A stretch of DNA of 64,000 nt from Paragonimus skrjabini miyazakii (taxonomy: Eukaryota; Platyhelminthes; Trematoda; Plagiorchiida; Troglotrematidae), in the NCBI GenBank assembly GCA_014338405.1, contig JTDE01000307.1, positions 64,968-128,967 on the forward strand. Direction: 5' to 3'. This document shows, piece by piece, positions 47,340 to 59,397 of this stretch. The translations under genes were made by a program, and so were the position numbers. How positions within the stretch are numbered: position 1 is the first letter of the stretch; each line of letters begins with the position of its first letter. The notes under the pieces were generated by a model, which was not told the DNA's origin, searched no databases, and saw only the letters and a program-made list of their open reading frames with translations.

Positions 47340-47660
47340 TTGGCTGGTACGAGAGGTTCAGTGTTGTGACCAGACGTTTTTGTGAGCGTGATGGGGGTGA
47401 GTGTAGACGGATTGCGATAGCTTCTGCGATGACTAATAAACGACCTTTGGCCCACTTCGATTGCGTTCCACAAAATCAGTAGGTCGGCTTGAACGAATCG
47501 GCCGGGTTGATCGGATGGTTCGATTCGATCAAGTGTGCAGCGACCACTGATGAGGAAGCTTTTATTGTTCCCTGAGCTAGCCACGCCGGGTATTGCTCCC
47601 ACATGCGTTCAGATAGTCGACGTGTTGTGTAGCTTATGTAGCTTGTTTCACAGGAACAAA
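47340..47660 (-). pseudogene. Penelope-like element, GIY-YIG endonuclease fragment
   Basis: Minus-strand codons from about 47657 give CSCETSYISYTTRRLSERMW, EQYPAWLA, SSVVAAHLIESNHPINPADS, then KGRLLVIAEAIAIRLHSPP and QKRLVTTLNLSY. The SYISYTTRRLSERM stretch is the GIY-YIG nuclease signature with both glycines replaced by serines. The AHLIESNH and AEAIAIR blocks are the conserved later parts of Penelope endonucleases. Penelope elements use this nuclease to start insertion. In-frame stops and the missing reverse transcriptase show that the copy is dead. Confidence 0.8.
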
Positions 47661-47784
47661 CATTGAGAAGTGTCGTGTAACTGGGGGCGGTTTTTTACAA
47701 TCTGTTGTTAAGTTCATATTTGACCTCGTTATACACGTCACTGTCTGTTCTAAGATATCAAAAGTATCCTACTTAAGCTTATAA

Positions 47785-48830
47785 CAGTTGAATAAGCTCA
47801 AGTTCCAACAGATACTTCGGACCGGCGTCCTCCTTTGTGAATGGAGAATATCTGCGATAACACCTATCTTCAAGTCGGGCGATGGACATTTCCCCACTAG
47901 GTATTTATCAGTCAGCCTTACTAGCATCATATGAAGGATAGTACAGCGTCTTTTAAAACGCGTCATCCTCAAACACTTCTTTTTCTTCTTTTACCCATCA
48001 AGGGTTCTTTTCTAATAAATCGTGCGTTACCCGTGTGCTTATTTTCATGGATTCTTCGACAGAAGCTGAACATATTAGACGTATCTCAGATACCAACCCC
48101 TCCGACTTCGTGCACGCTTCTAGCCATGTCGCGCATGGCCTACTTAGACACAGACTGGAAGATTATGGCATTCAAAGCATAGTACTCCGTTGGACTACCT
48201 GATTTCTCGATAATAGGACTTTTAGACTAATGGCTGGATCAAATCATTCACTTTCTCTCATGGTCCTTACAGGAGTTCCTCAAGGACCAGTGTCTTGTCC
48301 TATATTACATCAGCGAGCTTCCGTACACTACTTCCATGCTGATGATTTTAAATTCTGGAAGTCCAGTGATCGTAGCACAACACAGATTGATTTTGACGCC
48401 ACGGAGCGCTGGTCAAACAATTGTAATCTCTTCCTACATAACGATACGTGTGCACACGTATCGCTCGGTGAGATATCTACCCCATTTCTTGATTATCATC
48501 GCGAGATGGCTGCAAAAAGAGCTTCGTTACTCTTAAAATGACAAGACTGGTCTATCTCCGCATAGAGAGAAATGCGTTTCAGACATTGTAAAGAGTTGAC
48601 GTAAGACAACTGCTTGAGTGAGCTAACGAATTTTTTCGTAATGATTTGAAAAACAACTTGCATTGAGTGTGTTCAGCGCACGGATACCATGCTGACCCTT
48701 GATTTACTGCGTTTAATTTATGGGTCGCCATTTAAAACCGTTGGTCTCAACCCACTCGAATTTCGACGACTCTGCGCTGATTTATTCATTGTACATTTTG
48801 TTTAGTACAAGACTCACAGAGCAGTTTTTA
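47785..48830 (+). pseudogene. CR1/Jockey-like LINE reverse transcriptase fragment
   Basis: LRTGVLLCEWRISAITPIFK and SGDGHFPTRYLSVSLTSI (47795-47925) are the start of a CR1-type polymerase. After a degraded middle come MVLTGVPQGPVSCPIL (motif B, 48257-48305), FHADDFKFWKSSD (motif C, about 48335) and WSNNCNLFL. Weak tail similarity continues as VGLNPLEFRRLCADLF near 48750. Motif A is not recognisable and about 20 residues between motifs B and C are missing. It is a different LINE class from the RTE-like copies and abuts the Penelope fragment in opposite orientation. Confidence 0.8.
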
Positions 48831-51589
48831 TTTCGGGCACGTGATGGCGGCTAACAATATGACGATAAAAAGTTTACGAGCTCAATCTTTGGGACTTCCA
48901 CGAACAGAAATTTGGTAAAAATCTACTCAATTCACCGCACATCCAAACGCCAACACAATAGAAGTATTTAACAGGAAACCAATACAAACGTTGCGTTAAA
49001 GATACCACATCAGAATTGAACAAATAATCTCAATGTTACGTCTTCTGTTATTCGCTAACTTCTTTATTCTGTATTACACCAATAAGCTTACAGTTTGTGA
49101 CTTCATATGTGGCAGTACGATCAGGCAATGATACACTATGATTTCTTTAATACTGTTGTACATCTACATATGTGGCTTCTTGTCGCGTGAATAAAAACTG
49201 CTTACTGTAACCAGTACGATGTACTTGCATGGGAGATTTCAATTCGAATACGATTTGTAGGGCTATCCGAAATCCCTAATTTCGAGTATTACAAGAAGTT
49301 TTCTCTTATCACTTGAGGCCTTCCTGCAGATGTACTTAGTTGTTCATTTTGGGGCTGTTTTAAAACGCTATTAGATTCTTTTTTTACTTAAAATCATTTT
49401 GGACTGGTATGGTTACTCTATTCTTGATACTTGCTAGAATCTCCAAAAACGGTACAATGACTTGTTTTTAGTGATTGTTTTTTAGATAAACAGATGCCCA
49501 TCTGATACTTAAAATGACAGTGTGATCTCCAGCCTCTTTGGAATCGCCGAAAATGCACAATCTGACACGATCAGCGTTTAGGCGCTCTTCTTTGGCTGAT
49601 TTCAGGAAAAACGCCTGAAATTTATTTGTAGATTTCAGCTTGTTGAGATCACCTTGAAAAACATGTTGATTTCGCATTTATTCCTGTATATCAACAACTT
49701 GTATATAGAATTCGTTAAACTAACTATTATTGATGATTGGTAGGACAGTATTATAACTTCATCAACTCAACCAAATACCAGAGTTCCAGAATATAACAGA
49801 CTTGAATTCGACTGATTTTTACATAGACAGAAAAGAGGTAACACTCTTGACATTGAGAACAACTCTGGATCGTCCTACTTGGTAATCTTTCATGCAACCC
49901 TAAGCAATCGTTTTTTAGCCAACATACATTGACTCTGGTAGTCTCTCGTCAACTTTAATCAGCGTCGGCTACACGGGAGATGTTCACCAAATGACACCCT
50001 TTCTCATTGCATTCCCTCTGCATCGTTAGTTGATCCTCTGAGTTTAGTTTGACGGATACCAAGCGTGGCCATCCAGTGGAATAACATGGGACCAGGAGCA
50101 CACGCATCGCGTTAGTTTTGCAAAACGGGATGCCTGACCAAAGAGCTACCTGGTACGTCGGCGTAGGAATAGGACAATGTAGATGTGACCAACAAACCCA
50201 TCTGGCCCTGTACAACGATCATAACGGTTAACATAACGCCATGACCACCCGAAAGGGCGTGTTGTACGCCTCAGAGCGAAGGTTAACTCTAAAGTTGGGT
50301 ATTTTTGGGCACTAAAAATGATGTAAGTTTGCTAACCACGATGGTTATGAGCCAAAAGTAAACAGAAAAGACTGAACTATGAAAGTACAATCTGTGATGC
50401 CTTTAATTTCAACTGTCTGTTGAGTGGATAAGAAACACCCTTACTAACGATGTCCCAAAATATGCACACCTTTGTTTTAGACTATTTTTCAAAAGCATCT
50501 TAAAATGGCCTTTCTTCCTTCGAAAACTTCTGGAAACAATTTTTACGACTGCAGAAGTCATCTGACCCAATAATGGATAGTGATTTCCACATGCACGTAC
50601 TTCCATAATTGGTTCACAATTGAGGTCCTAGACTACGTTCTGATTGGCCGAGTTCAGAACAGTTTGCCATATAATGTTAGAAATACTGATGCTCGAAGCT
50701 AATTAGCAAACAGCTGGAATGTTCTGAGCGGATGAAATCGAAGGTTCTGGTTTTCGAAGACACCTGAATATCACCAACAGCAATGCACTAGTGGTTGATA
50801 TTGATTATTAGATGTTGTGCAGGCAAAAATAAAACAGTCTCAGCATAGAGCTAATGGAGAAGAGAGTGACAGGACTTGGTTCGCTAACCTCAAACAAACA
50901 GATGGCACACGACTTTGACTTACAGAATTATTCTACAGACACCATGCGAACCATATCGAACAACTCAAATGATAAGGCTAGTCCGCATGACATGTAGTTT
51001 GGGACTTCCGTATGTAGAGGGTAACTACAGTATTGGGCCGACTCTCGCCATTATAGTTGATGTTACAGACAGACCGCTCGAGACTGTTGTTCATCCCATC
51101 CACCTGGGCAGTGTCAACTCACCAGCTTGTGTTATTGCTAACGAACTGTTCATTCGGATAGGCAAGTCACATGGTGCATTTATAAATCTGTCATTTGCGC
51201 TATCTGGCAAACGGTCTAGTCTGTTTCATTTGAAAAATCGAAGTATTGGTTTGCAAAGTCAATAAACCTCATCGGCAGCGGTGAACAACTAGTTGATACT
51301 GATGCTTATCTGCTGTACAACCATAACATTCCGCTTTAATCTAACTAAAGACAGTGCTGCAACGTCTTTTATATGGTTGTTGTCAAAACATCTTATGCAA
51401 GCGTGATTATAGCAACGAAGAGCTCGTTGCTCCGATATGAATACGTGCGTTCCTGGTTTGTTCCAAACCTGTACAGACATTTTTCAAAAACACAGGTGAC
51501 TACCTATACGCAGCGTGGTTAACCGGCGTATCGATATTCGTGTAAGCACATCTAACCGTAGTACTGATAAATAGTTAGGCAAATCTGAG
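48831..51589. other. stretch without recognised features
   Basis: One open frame of 116 codons (50915-51265, +) has no recognised motif. Nothing else was identified. Confidence 0.45.
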
Positions 51590-51790
51590 AAGTGCGAAGA
51601 GACCCAATTGCATAAAAACGTGGACTTCGGCTGGATTCGAACCAGCGACAGAAACACCATGCTCAAACATGGCAAGCGCTCTGCCGGCTGAGCTACGAAG
51701 CCACGCTGGAAACTCAGAAATTTTCCATTTGGGCCTAGTTACCCACCCAGCCAACTGCGTCATATCTAGTCTAATCAGAACTGTAACTGG
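51590..51790 (-). repeat. tRNA-derived SINE-like unit, left copy
   Basis: Minus strand 51702 to 51623 forms a tRNA-like 80-mer: acceptor GGCTTCG pairs with CGAAGTC, the D arm has GCTC/GAGC, box A is TAGCTCAGCCGG, and the T arm is GCTGG-TTCGAAT-CCAGC (perfect box B GGTTCGAATCC). Between the D and T arms lie 31 nt, too many for a standard tRNA without a long variable arm. Instead of a clear anticodon arm there is a CCATG/CATGG hairpin. Flanks on both sides are shared with the copy at 51996-52075, so this is a repeat unit and not a plain tRNA gene. Confidence 0.75.
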
Positions 51791-51914
51791 GTTTCTTCTA
51801 AATTGACAAATCTGCCAAACTATTTGTCAGTGCTACATTGGCAACGCTTATCGGTGGCGTTGGTGAATTCCAGCGTGAAGTGATCCAGAAATCCTGCTTG
51901 GGCAGTCAATCGGC

Positions 51915-52120
51915 TGGATCATTTAATGAGTTCTATATGACAGTTGGTTGGGTGGATAACCATGCCGAAATATGAAATTTCTGAGCTTCCGGCGTGGCTT
52001 CGTAGCTCAACTGGTAGTGCGCTTGCCGCAGTAAGGCATGTCGTTTCCGCTACTGGTTCGAATGCAGCCGAAATCTAGATTTTTTCGCAGTTGGATCTCT
52101 TCTAACTATGTCAAACCATT
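51915..52120 (+). repeat. tRNA-derived SINE-like unit, right copy
   Basis: The + strand 80-mer at 51996-52075 starts GGCTTCGTAGCTCAACTGGT and has box B GGTTCGAATGC and a decayed acceptor stem (CGAAATC). The upstream flank CAGTTGGTTGGGTGGATAAC and the downstream flank CGCAGTTGGATCTCTTC are shared with the left copy. The two units are head to head with their 5' flanks facing each other across about 125 bp. This copy is the more diverged in its stems. Confidence 0.75.
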
Positions 52121-53002
52121 CAAAAAAAAGCTCAGATTCTATTGGCAAATGTAGGTACCTTCACACGTATACGAAGACAATGATAAAATTCAAGCTGCAC
52201 ACCTAACCAGCTTTAGTATAGGCGTGGAAAACTTGGTGGAGGCGGTCATAATGGTTCGCGATGGTCATCCACTTCTGGAATGAAAACGATTTCACCTCCC
52301 GTGATAGTGACAGAACATGATGATTAAGGGTTCAGTTTTTGTGTTGACCGCAGTTTGTAGGCTAGCAGTTCACGAACGACAGCACATAATGACTATGTGT
52401 CCATCGGTTGTAACGACAGGACCACAGCCAATCAGAAATGTCCGCTTATCTTGCTGTCATTGGTCTGACAGCTGTCACACAGGCGAGACCTGCGCGATTC
52501 AAGTATCAGGAGAACGCTGGGTGATTAGCACATGTCTCTCACACTCCTTAATCAATTGTTTCAAGCAGCTTCACTTACAAAAATGAGTCTGACAGGAAGT
52601 ACAAAGTACTCACAACTCCCGGTCCTCTATTTCTACTGCGTCGCGACCACCATTGAGCCAGAGCCAGTTCATTACCTATTATTAATCCCACAAGTTTGAT
52701 TACAACACTTTGCATGTGAGTTCATGGATTTTCAGTTTCCAGTCGTACCCATGGCTGCCATGGCTAAGCCTGTCCCTAAACTTGACTGTAGTCCACACAC
52801 GGACTGATTAATAACTATGCACGAATGCATAAGCTTAATAAATAGTCGATTGAAACGGTGTTCATCCATGGAGGACAACTTGATATATATGAGCTGGTTG
52901 TACTGGCATACTGTGTTGCCCGATTGCGTTTCCAACCAACAGTCTGGTTGGCCATGTAGTTCAGCTGCATAGCAAAAGACTTAGTCGCATGCATCGAAAT
53001 AA
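52121..53002. other. stretch without recognised features
   Basis: Short open frames only. Confidence 0.5.
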
Positions 53003-53308
53003 GTGTTTGGACGTCTTATGGCTTTCTTGAACCGTCAGTCACCGCACCGGACAATACACGGTGGGACAGACGGTCCGTCAACAAGCAGAATACACGACCA
53101 AACGAGCGCGGACTATGGAGTTCCATTACACAGCCTATCGATCTCGGATATGGAGATTTTCCATATGCGCGCTGATTGGCCAACTTATATCTCAAGTGAT
53201 CAGCCCTCTTTATATAGCCTCAGTGGTGGAGACAATGGAGAACTCCGGAACACAAGGATGAACAGAGAGCTCGAATACATATTCCGCGCCAGCAAACCAG
53301 ATTTGTGA
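53003..53308 (+). other. G+C-richer segment with TATA-like site, possible solo LTR
   Basis: Contains GCTGATTGGCCAACTTATAT and CCCTCTTTATATAGCCTCAG. A CCAAT-like box upstream of a TATA box is typical of LTR promoters. An open frame of 101 codons has no recognised motif. No second LTR copy is in the window to confirm it. Confidence 0.25.
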
Positions 53309-55029
53309 CCCGTAGAGCAAGAATAGACGCGAAGGCAAATAATCGTTTTGACTAATACCGGGTCGTCTTTGAGACGCCATAAATTACAATTTTAGCGAAC
53401 GTAAAACTTGTGTTCGCAATCCTCGTGAGTAATTCCTAAACACCAGCACAAGCTGAAGTTGTACTACTTAGGTTGAGAATGTGGTCAAGGTCAAACGGCC
53501 TGCCTGCAACGACAGTAGCAATACCATCACTTCACACATGGGCGCAACATACAAACCAAACGAACCAGCCATATTATTTAACTAGTTGAACATGTTCTCT
53601 GCTGTATGTAAGAAGACTAAATGAAACAATGTTGAAAGCATACACAATATCGGTCAATTTTTCCAACGACACAACCTCTACTTCGACTTCCTCAGAACCT
53701 AGGATGGAGCTCATTCCGGAATATAATCGCTCATTTTTCAAGACAAACGTCGCTAACAACTTGGCAGAACTGTGATCTGTGACTTGAATGGATGTCGTTC
53801 TCTACAAGTGTAATATGTAGCAATTCACCCCCCTTGGTTCAGAGATTGAATTTTTCTGACTACCAGTGTGTGAGTTACCATTCATAATTCTAGCAAGTAT
53901 TAATTTTGAAACGTTCATTGCTGTTGACTTACTGGCTAAACTTAACCTTCGGCTATACAGTTTATTTTGCGTCACACTGATCCGTGAGGAATGGATGATT
54001 ACTTTATTCATGCATCTTAGTGGAGCGCAATATTAGCAAACAAATTGGTGTATGATCACAGCATGAAACTCTGTAGCACGAGTAGTTGATTTATTGACCT
54101 AAGTTCAAGTCCTAAAGTTTTGTTTGGTAAACCTTAAAATTTTAATTTAGTTGAACAACCTGACCTAGAATTTGTATGAATACACCTTTATGAAACAAGG
54201 CAGTAGATGCGTAGATGGTAACATACATGTATAATTGCTTTCTTGTTAATCAGTAACGTGAAAACAACTTTGTGATATGCGCAGTTAAAATCTTCTTCAT
54301 CTTTGGATAACGCTTGACCTAATATTGTTTTAGAAAATCTATACAAGCGCTGTAACCTAACAAAATGTTTATAGTACCAAGATCAGACAAAATTAAGTAC
54401 ATTGAATGCACTCAAGCTTTCGTCCACATCAGAATCACTTGAGCAGAAAAACAGACGGTACTTGGAGTTTCATTTGTTTCGGTCTAATGAACAAATACAG
54501 TGAAACCCTCCAACAACAAAAATCACCAGACAAAAACCAATTTCCTTACATGATCCAACCTCGTTCGTCAGAGGCACGTAACCACAGGAAGAAATAGTGA
54601 AACACTCCGATCGATAACCACTTGAATTATGTGTGCCGATTAACAAACTATGTTTTAAAGCTGAAGATCATAGTTTCTTATCGCATGTAAGTAGGGAACA
54701 AAAAAAATCCAGATGTAGTGGTTAGTTTGCTTTTAATTAGATTTCTGTTTATTTTATTATATCCACAACTGCGCGTTTCCACCACGCATCCTGCAGATCC
54801 ACTGTAAGTCCTACCTATCCGTAATCAGTATTAGGGTATTGCTTGTTCGGAAAGACGGTCTGGCAGCTCTCAGTTACGGTTGGAATTAAAAGTGGCACTC
54901 ACAATATGCAAACTTGCTGTGGCTTGAAGTTCAACTGAGTCAGTCTAACTTGACCATAATTCTAGAGCACTTGAGGTAAGAGTGACATCTGTCTGGTTAG
55001 GGTCGGACTACAACTAAGCACAATTGAGC
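53309..55029. other. stretch without recognised features
   Basis: A+T-rich; short open frames only. Confidence 0.5.
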
Positions 55030-55590
55030 AATTACTGATGAGTAGTAGGGGATTTTGGTTTCCATATAGATTGAACATCACCCACAAGTGATCGCAACTG
55101 TTGCATTCCCACAGACTTTCCTGTCGACCCCTTTCGAAAACAAGCACTAGACTCGAGTTTCGTTATCATCTGAGTTGGTCAGTAGTGCATATCCTTGCCA
55201 CGGCCGACATTAGAACTCTGGCCACGCTGTTCATGAGGCAACCGTGTTGACCATTGTACCACTGACCTCACACTAATCACGACCGAATTATCATATGTGA
55301 ACGTTCCATCACTTCCGTTTGTGAGTAATGATCAGGTCGTGCGATTTCAACTTTGAGAGAAATCCTAGTCGAGGGGTCATCCATTGGAGTTAACAGGACA
55401 GTTACTGTGTCTCCTCTAGAGACGATCGGGCAACCTGGTCATTACTCACAAACGAAAGTGATTGAGCGTTCACATATGATAATTCGGTCTTGACTAGTGC
55501 CTCTTTTAGAAAGGGGTCAACTGGAAGGTTTGTGGGAATGCAACAGTTGCGATCTCTTGTGGGTGATGTTCAATCTATGTGAGCAATTAT
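55030..55590. mobile_element. complete 560-bp fold-back element
   Basis: Terminal inverted repeats 55071-55153 and 55492-55573 are nearly identical over 82 bp (TTGAACATCACCCACAAG, then GATCGCAACTGTTGCATTCC). Pairing continues inward: AACGTTCCATCACTTCCGTT/TGTGAGTAATGATCAGG of the left arm faces CCTGGTCATTACTCACAAAC of the right arm. The left arm carries a tRNA-like segment (55195-55270) that the right arm lacks, so it would bulge from the hairpin. The left end extends to TTACTGATGAGTAG at about 55031, as in the 43094 copy. No protein is encoded. Confidence 0.85.
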
Positions 55591-55624
55591 TCACGACAAA
55601 TCACTGACGCACGTACCCGGCCTG

Positions 55625-56170
55625 AGATTTAATCACAATGATGCAAAACGTGTGTGCGCGGCAAGGCCGTCTGCGTCCTACACACGTGTTGAGGAACAAG
55701 CTGCGTTCTGATTAGTCGCCTCTCATCGGCCAACGGCACATTCGTCCACATACATATGAATGACGTTACAGCCTGTATAAATGGACAATGCAGTTGTACT
55801 TCCGCTGAGTCGCGTGTTCTCTGTATACAGTTGTTACAGCCTGTAAGGCTTACTGTTGTGATAACTGTGGTTGGTATCCCGACTACGCGCCTAGACTGAA
55901 CTGTCAGGACTTTTGTCTGGTCCATTCTTTTGAGTTTGTTTTGTTGCTAGTCGCAAACCCTATAAATACGAGCGGATTTTTTACCATGTTGTATTAGGTT
56001 GAGCGACACAAAGAAGAGTTCTATTTGAAGGTCAGTCTTTCTGCTGTGCTCATGAGGTAGTCTCGGGTGGATGGGTTGAATGAGAAGAGACTAACCCACC
56101 GCGTATACTCCGTTAACCGTCGTTCTGCTATCCATCTGTTTGTGCGCTCGTAGACCGAAGATCCAGTTAC
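55625..56170 (+). promoter_or_regulatory. segment with two TATA-like sites, possible LTR
   Basis: Two TATA-like boxes, CCTGTATAAATGG (about 55774) and CCCTATAAATACG (about 55959), in a G+C-richer stretch that also repeats GTTACAGCCTGTA (55765 and 55835). It resembles LTR promoter sequence or a gene promoter, but no downstream exon or second copy was found. Confidence 0.25.
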
Positions 56171-59100
56171 AACAGAACGTCAAACGCTAACTTGGAAAAA
56201 CCTTAAAATCATCAAAGATTCAACAGGGTAGACTGAAAAAAAGTTGGCCAACGTCACAACGCTATACACAATAGTTTGTTAATGTTGTTGCTATTCGAAA
56301 ATATTAACCGATCTTTTAAGTTCAGATACAACTAATATTTCAGGCTTTTGCATTCATGATGGTGACAATGATTGTGAACTCTGATTGTATGATTTTCTTT
56401 ACTTAACTTACTTGCATATGTTGATAGATAAACGGTCTGTTTTATGCATTCATGAAGTTGCAGCCAAGTCGGTTCGGTCATGTTCGGGCACGTGATATCA
56501 ATCCAGTTTTCTTTATTCGACTCGGTAACAGGAAAAGGATACAGTTAACCGGTTGTAACTGTCATAACCAGCACTAGAACAGACGAAAGACAAAACAAAC
56601 TGTCAAACGCTTGAAAAACTTACATAGTTTGTTTGACTCAGGTGATGAATTGTGCAGTTCACATCTACGTCACCTTTCATTCGTTCAGGTATGCGTAGTG
56701 GGTTGGTATCTTCCCAATAAAACTTCGACTGTGATACTGAAAGCCATCTCTGAATTGAATTAACAATCAATCACTCAATCAATTAACAATCAACTTAACG
56801 CTTTTCTTGTGGCATTGTGCTGTAGTTTTATAGTTGACTAAACCAACTTGTTTCAAAGAATGGAGAAAATTGCCAATCATTATTTTTAATTCAACGGCGT
56901 TGACTACTTTTTATACCAGCATAAAACAATAGACATTACTTACCAAGCAACTGTTTTCGTTAATCACCTATTCACCTACGACTACAATTCACAATGTCAA
57001 TATCACATCTTCGTTCAGGGTCTTGGTGAACGCAAACAGTTCACAACTTCTCAAGCATATTGAAGCATTGTTGATCAGCTGTCGACAGCCGATCGTATGT
57101 GCACAAAAACAACTGACTGTCAACCTTTGTTTACCGTGGGTTTGGCCGTGAGTACCAAACACGATCCAGCCCGATTCATACTTTTGATCGTTTCATTTAA
57201 GTCTTGTTGGTTTTGCTTTCGTGCTAGTCACACATTTACGACTGACGAGAGTGTGCCTAATAAATCCATACCGTAATTTGTGTCTTCTGACTATTCTACT
57301 CAAATCATCCACTAGTCTAGCGCGACTGCATCTTTAATCAGCTGCGCATTTATGAGCAACAAATTGCGGTAAAAGACTAAATTCGTCTACTGCGTCGATC
57401 AATCATGTATGGCAGTCACTGAAGTGAGAGTCGGAGTCTATACTGTACCGCTTAATCACAGTTCCAATCAATTAATTACCCGAAAGCATTCACAAGAATT
57501 AATGAATTGAACCATACGACGAAATAACAGGAATCCAATTAGGTTTTAAATTTAGTAACGGAAAAGGCTCAGTATCGATCTAAATTTGCGCAAGTGGCAG
57601 GGTTAGCTCAATTTTTTTTAATTGTTTGAGAAGTTGAACGTGGGCTTCTAATGGGCGCATAGTCAGTGTTAATTCTATATCATCGTTGCTGGTAAATTAT
57701 AGCTTAAATTGTCGGAAATGTTTGCAATTCCTACCGTTTGAAAGTTAATCTTTATCACCAGTGATCATTTCATTGTAACTGTCTCCCACAGTACAACTTT
57801 ACAATCGTAATAAGTCCGGACGTATGTTTTCGCGAACAATGAATTTTCAGGCTAAAAGTGTAATATTATGTTTTTCAAACAAAGGACAGCACCATTACAG
57901 ACGATGACGGGTAACTGAACCAAGTACAGACCGAGAAGTTATTGCTCCACAAGTTGGAGAAGAGTTTGCTAAAGTCTGTTAATCGGCAGCGCCAACAAGC
58001 AATTATATTTGTCAAACGAATATACCGCCGGAAGATTGGACCACGTCCAATTCACTGCCCCAGCATGTACTCTTCCTGTCATCACTTTTGGGGCGGGCTA
58101 GTGTTTGTTGGTAAACCTCTTCGAATTTCGAAGATACGCGATTCTAACGTTAATTTATTAAAGTCAGCCACAACGACAGATAAGAGTACTGTAATTCCAC
58201 GGTGTCTAAAGCAAGTTAACCTGTCTAAACACAATCCAGTGATTGTCAAGTAATTTACGGTGAATGTTCCGTTTTCTCCAGCTAGCATAATCTTTGAGCT
58301 TCTCTTAATCCAGCTGATTATGGTTGGTCGGGCAATTAAATTCTTCACATCTTAACCACGGCTTGTAAATTCTTAAGCTCTTGAGGTTTAAACGAAACTG
58401 AGTCATACGTCATCTATCGTACTGACTGTTCGAGTTATCTTCTATACATGTATATGGATTTCAATGTTCACTTCGTCGAGGCCCAAATCTTTACTTCGTA
58501 CATAAACTCAAGAACGGCGACCGTTTTTTTAGCTCAGCTCTACTCAACGAACAATATTCGACTATAATTCCATTTGACTTTATGCATGTATTCATGATTG
58601 ATGGTATCCGCCACTGGATTAGACAGTCACAGTGCCTCTGCATAAACCTCACAGCAAGTGGTTCAGCACAAGCCGTTTGTGACTCTACTCACAACCCGTA
58701 TCCATTGTACACCTGGAAGAATAAGATTGTGAGACGTATGACTGAAGGCTTTGTGGTCCAGGTCACCAATGATGAATAATCAAATGGTATTATAGTATTA
58801 TAGTGATAACTTCATCTCTCAAAAACAAAATTAAAGAGACACGGATGATGAGATCTAGACTGGGGGAAAAAGTAGGTAAAAAGAACAATGCACCAAGTAG
58901 TTCAATGTAGGAGTACATTTTGATGCAGTATAAACAGGGTTAGGAAGAAAAAAAACATCTGAGGCTAGGTTCAGAACCAGACAAAAACATCAGCACAAAA
59001 TGTATCAATGAAATTTAAGAAGAAGAAAAAGGTAACAGACTACAATGACCTTAGTTCCTGAAAGGGAAAGTGAGTGATTCACCAGTAGACAATGGTTGTT

Positions 59101-59397
59101 GTCGATACGCGTAAACGCAAGACACACAATTACATAATCTAGTTAGCGTGTTTGCGTCTAAACTACTGGTGGTCTGTTCAATGACGGTGGCCCGTGAATA
59201 CGTTATCTACCCACTATTCCGAGATGACGAACGTATTTCTGAACATTTTCGTCGTAACGCTGTATGATCACGTCACTATGACTATATTTCCTATGCCCAC
59301 TGCGTCCCTGCATTAACTGCTGCCCCACTATTCCATACTGAAGTTTCAGACCCCCGTGCGCGTAGAACTCTTCCAGGCAGTTCGTCCTAAGGAGATC
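56171..59397. other. stretch without recognised features
   Basis: Mostly A+T-rich. An open frame of 103 codons at 57942-58253 (+) has no recognised motif. Confidence 0.45.

Noticed and set aside
51623..51702. Functional tRNA gene on the minus strand
   Set aside because: Acceptor, D and T arms are good, but the anticodon arm is displaced, the interval is 8 nt too long, and the flanks are repeated at 51915-52120.
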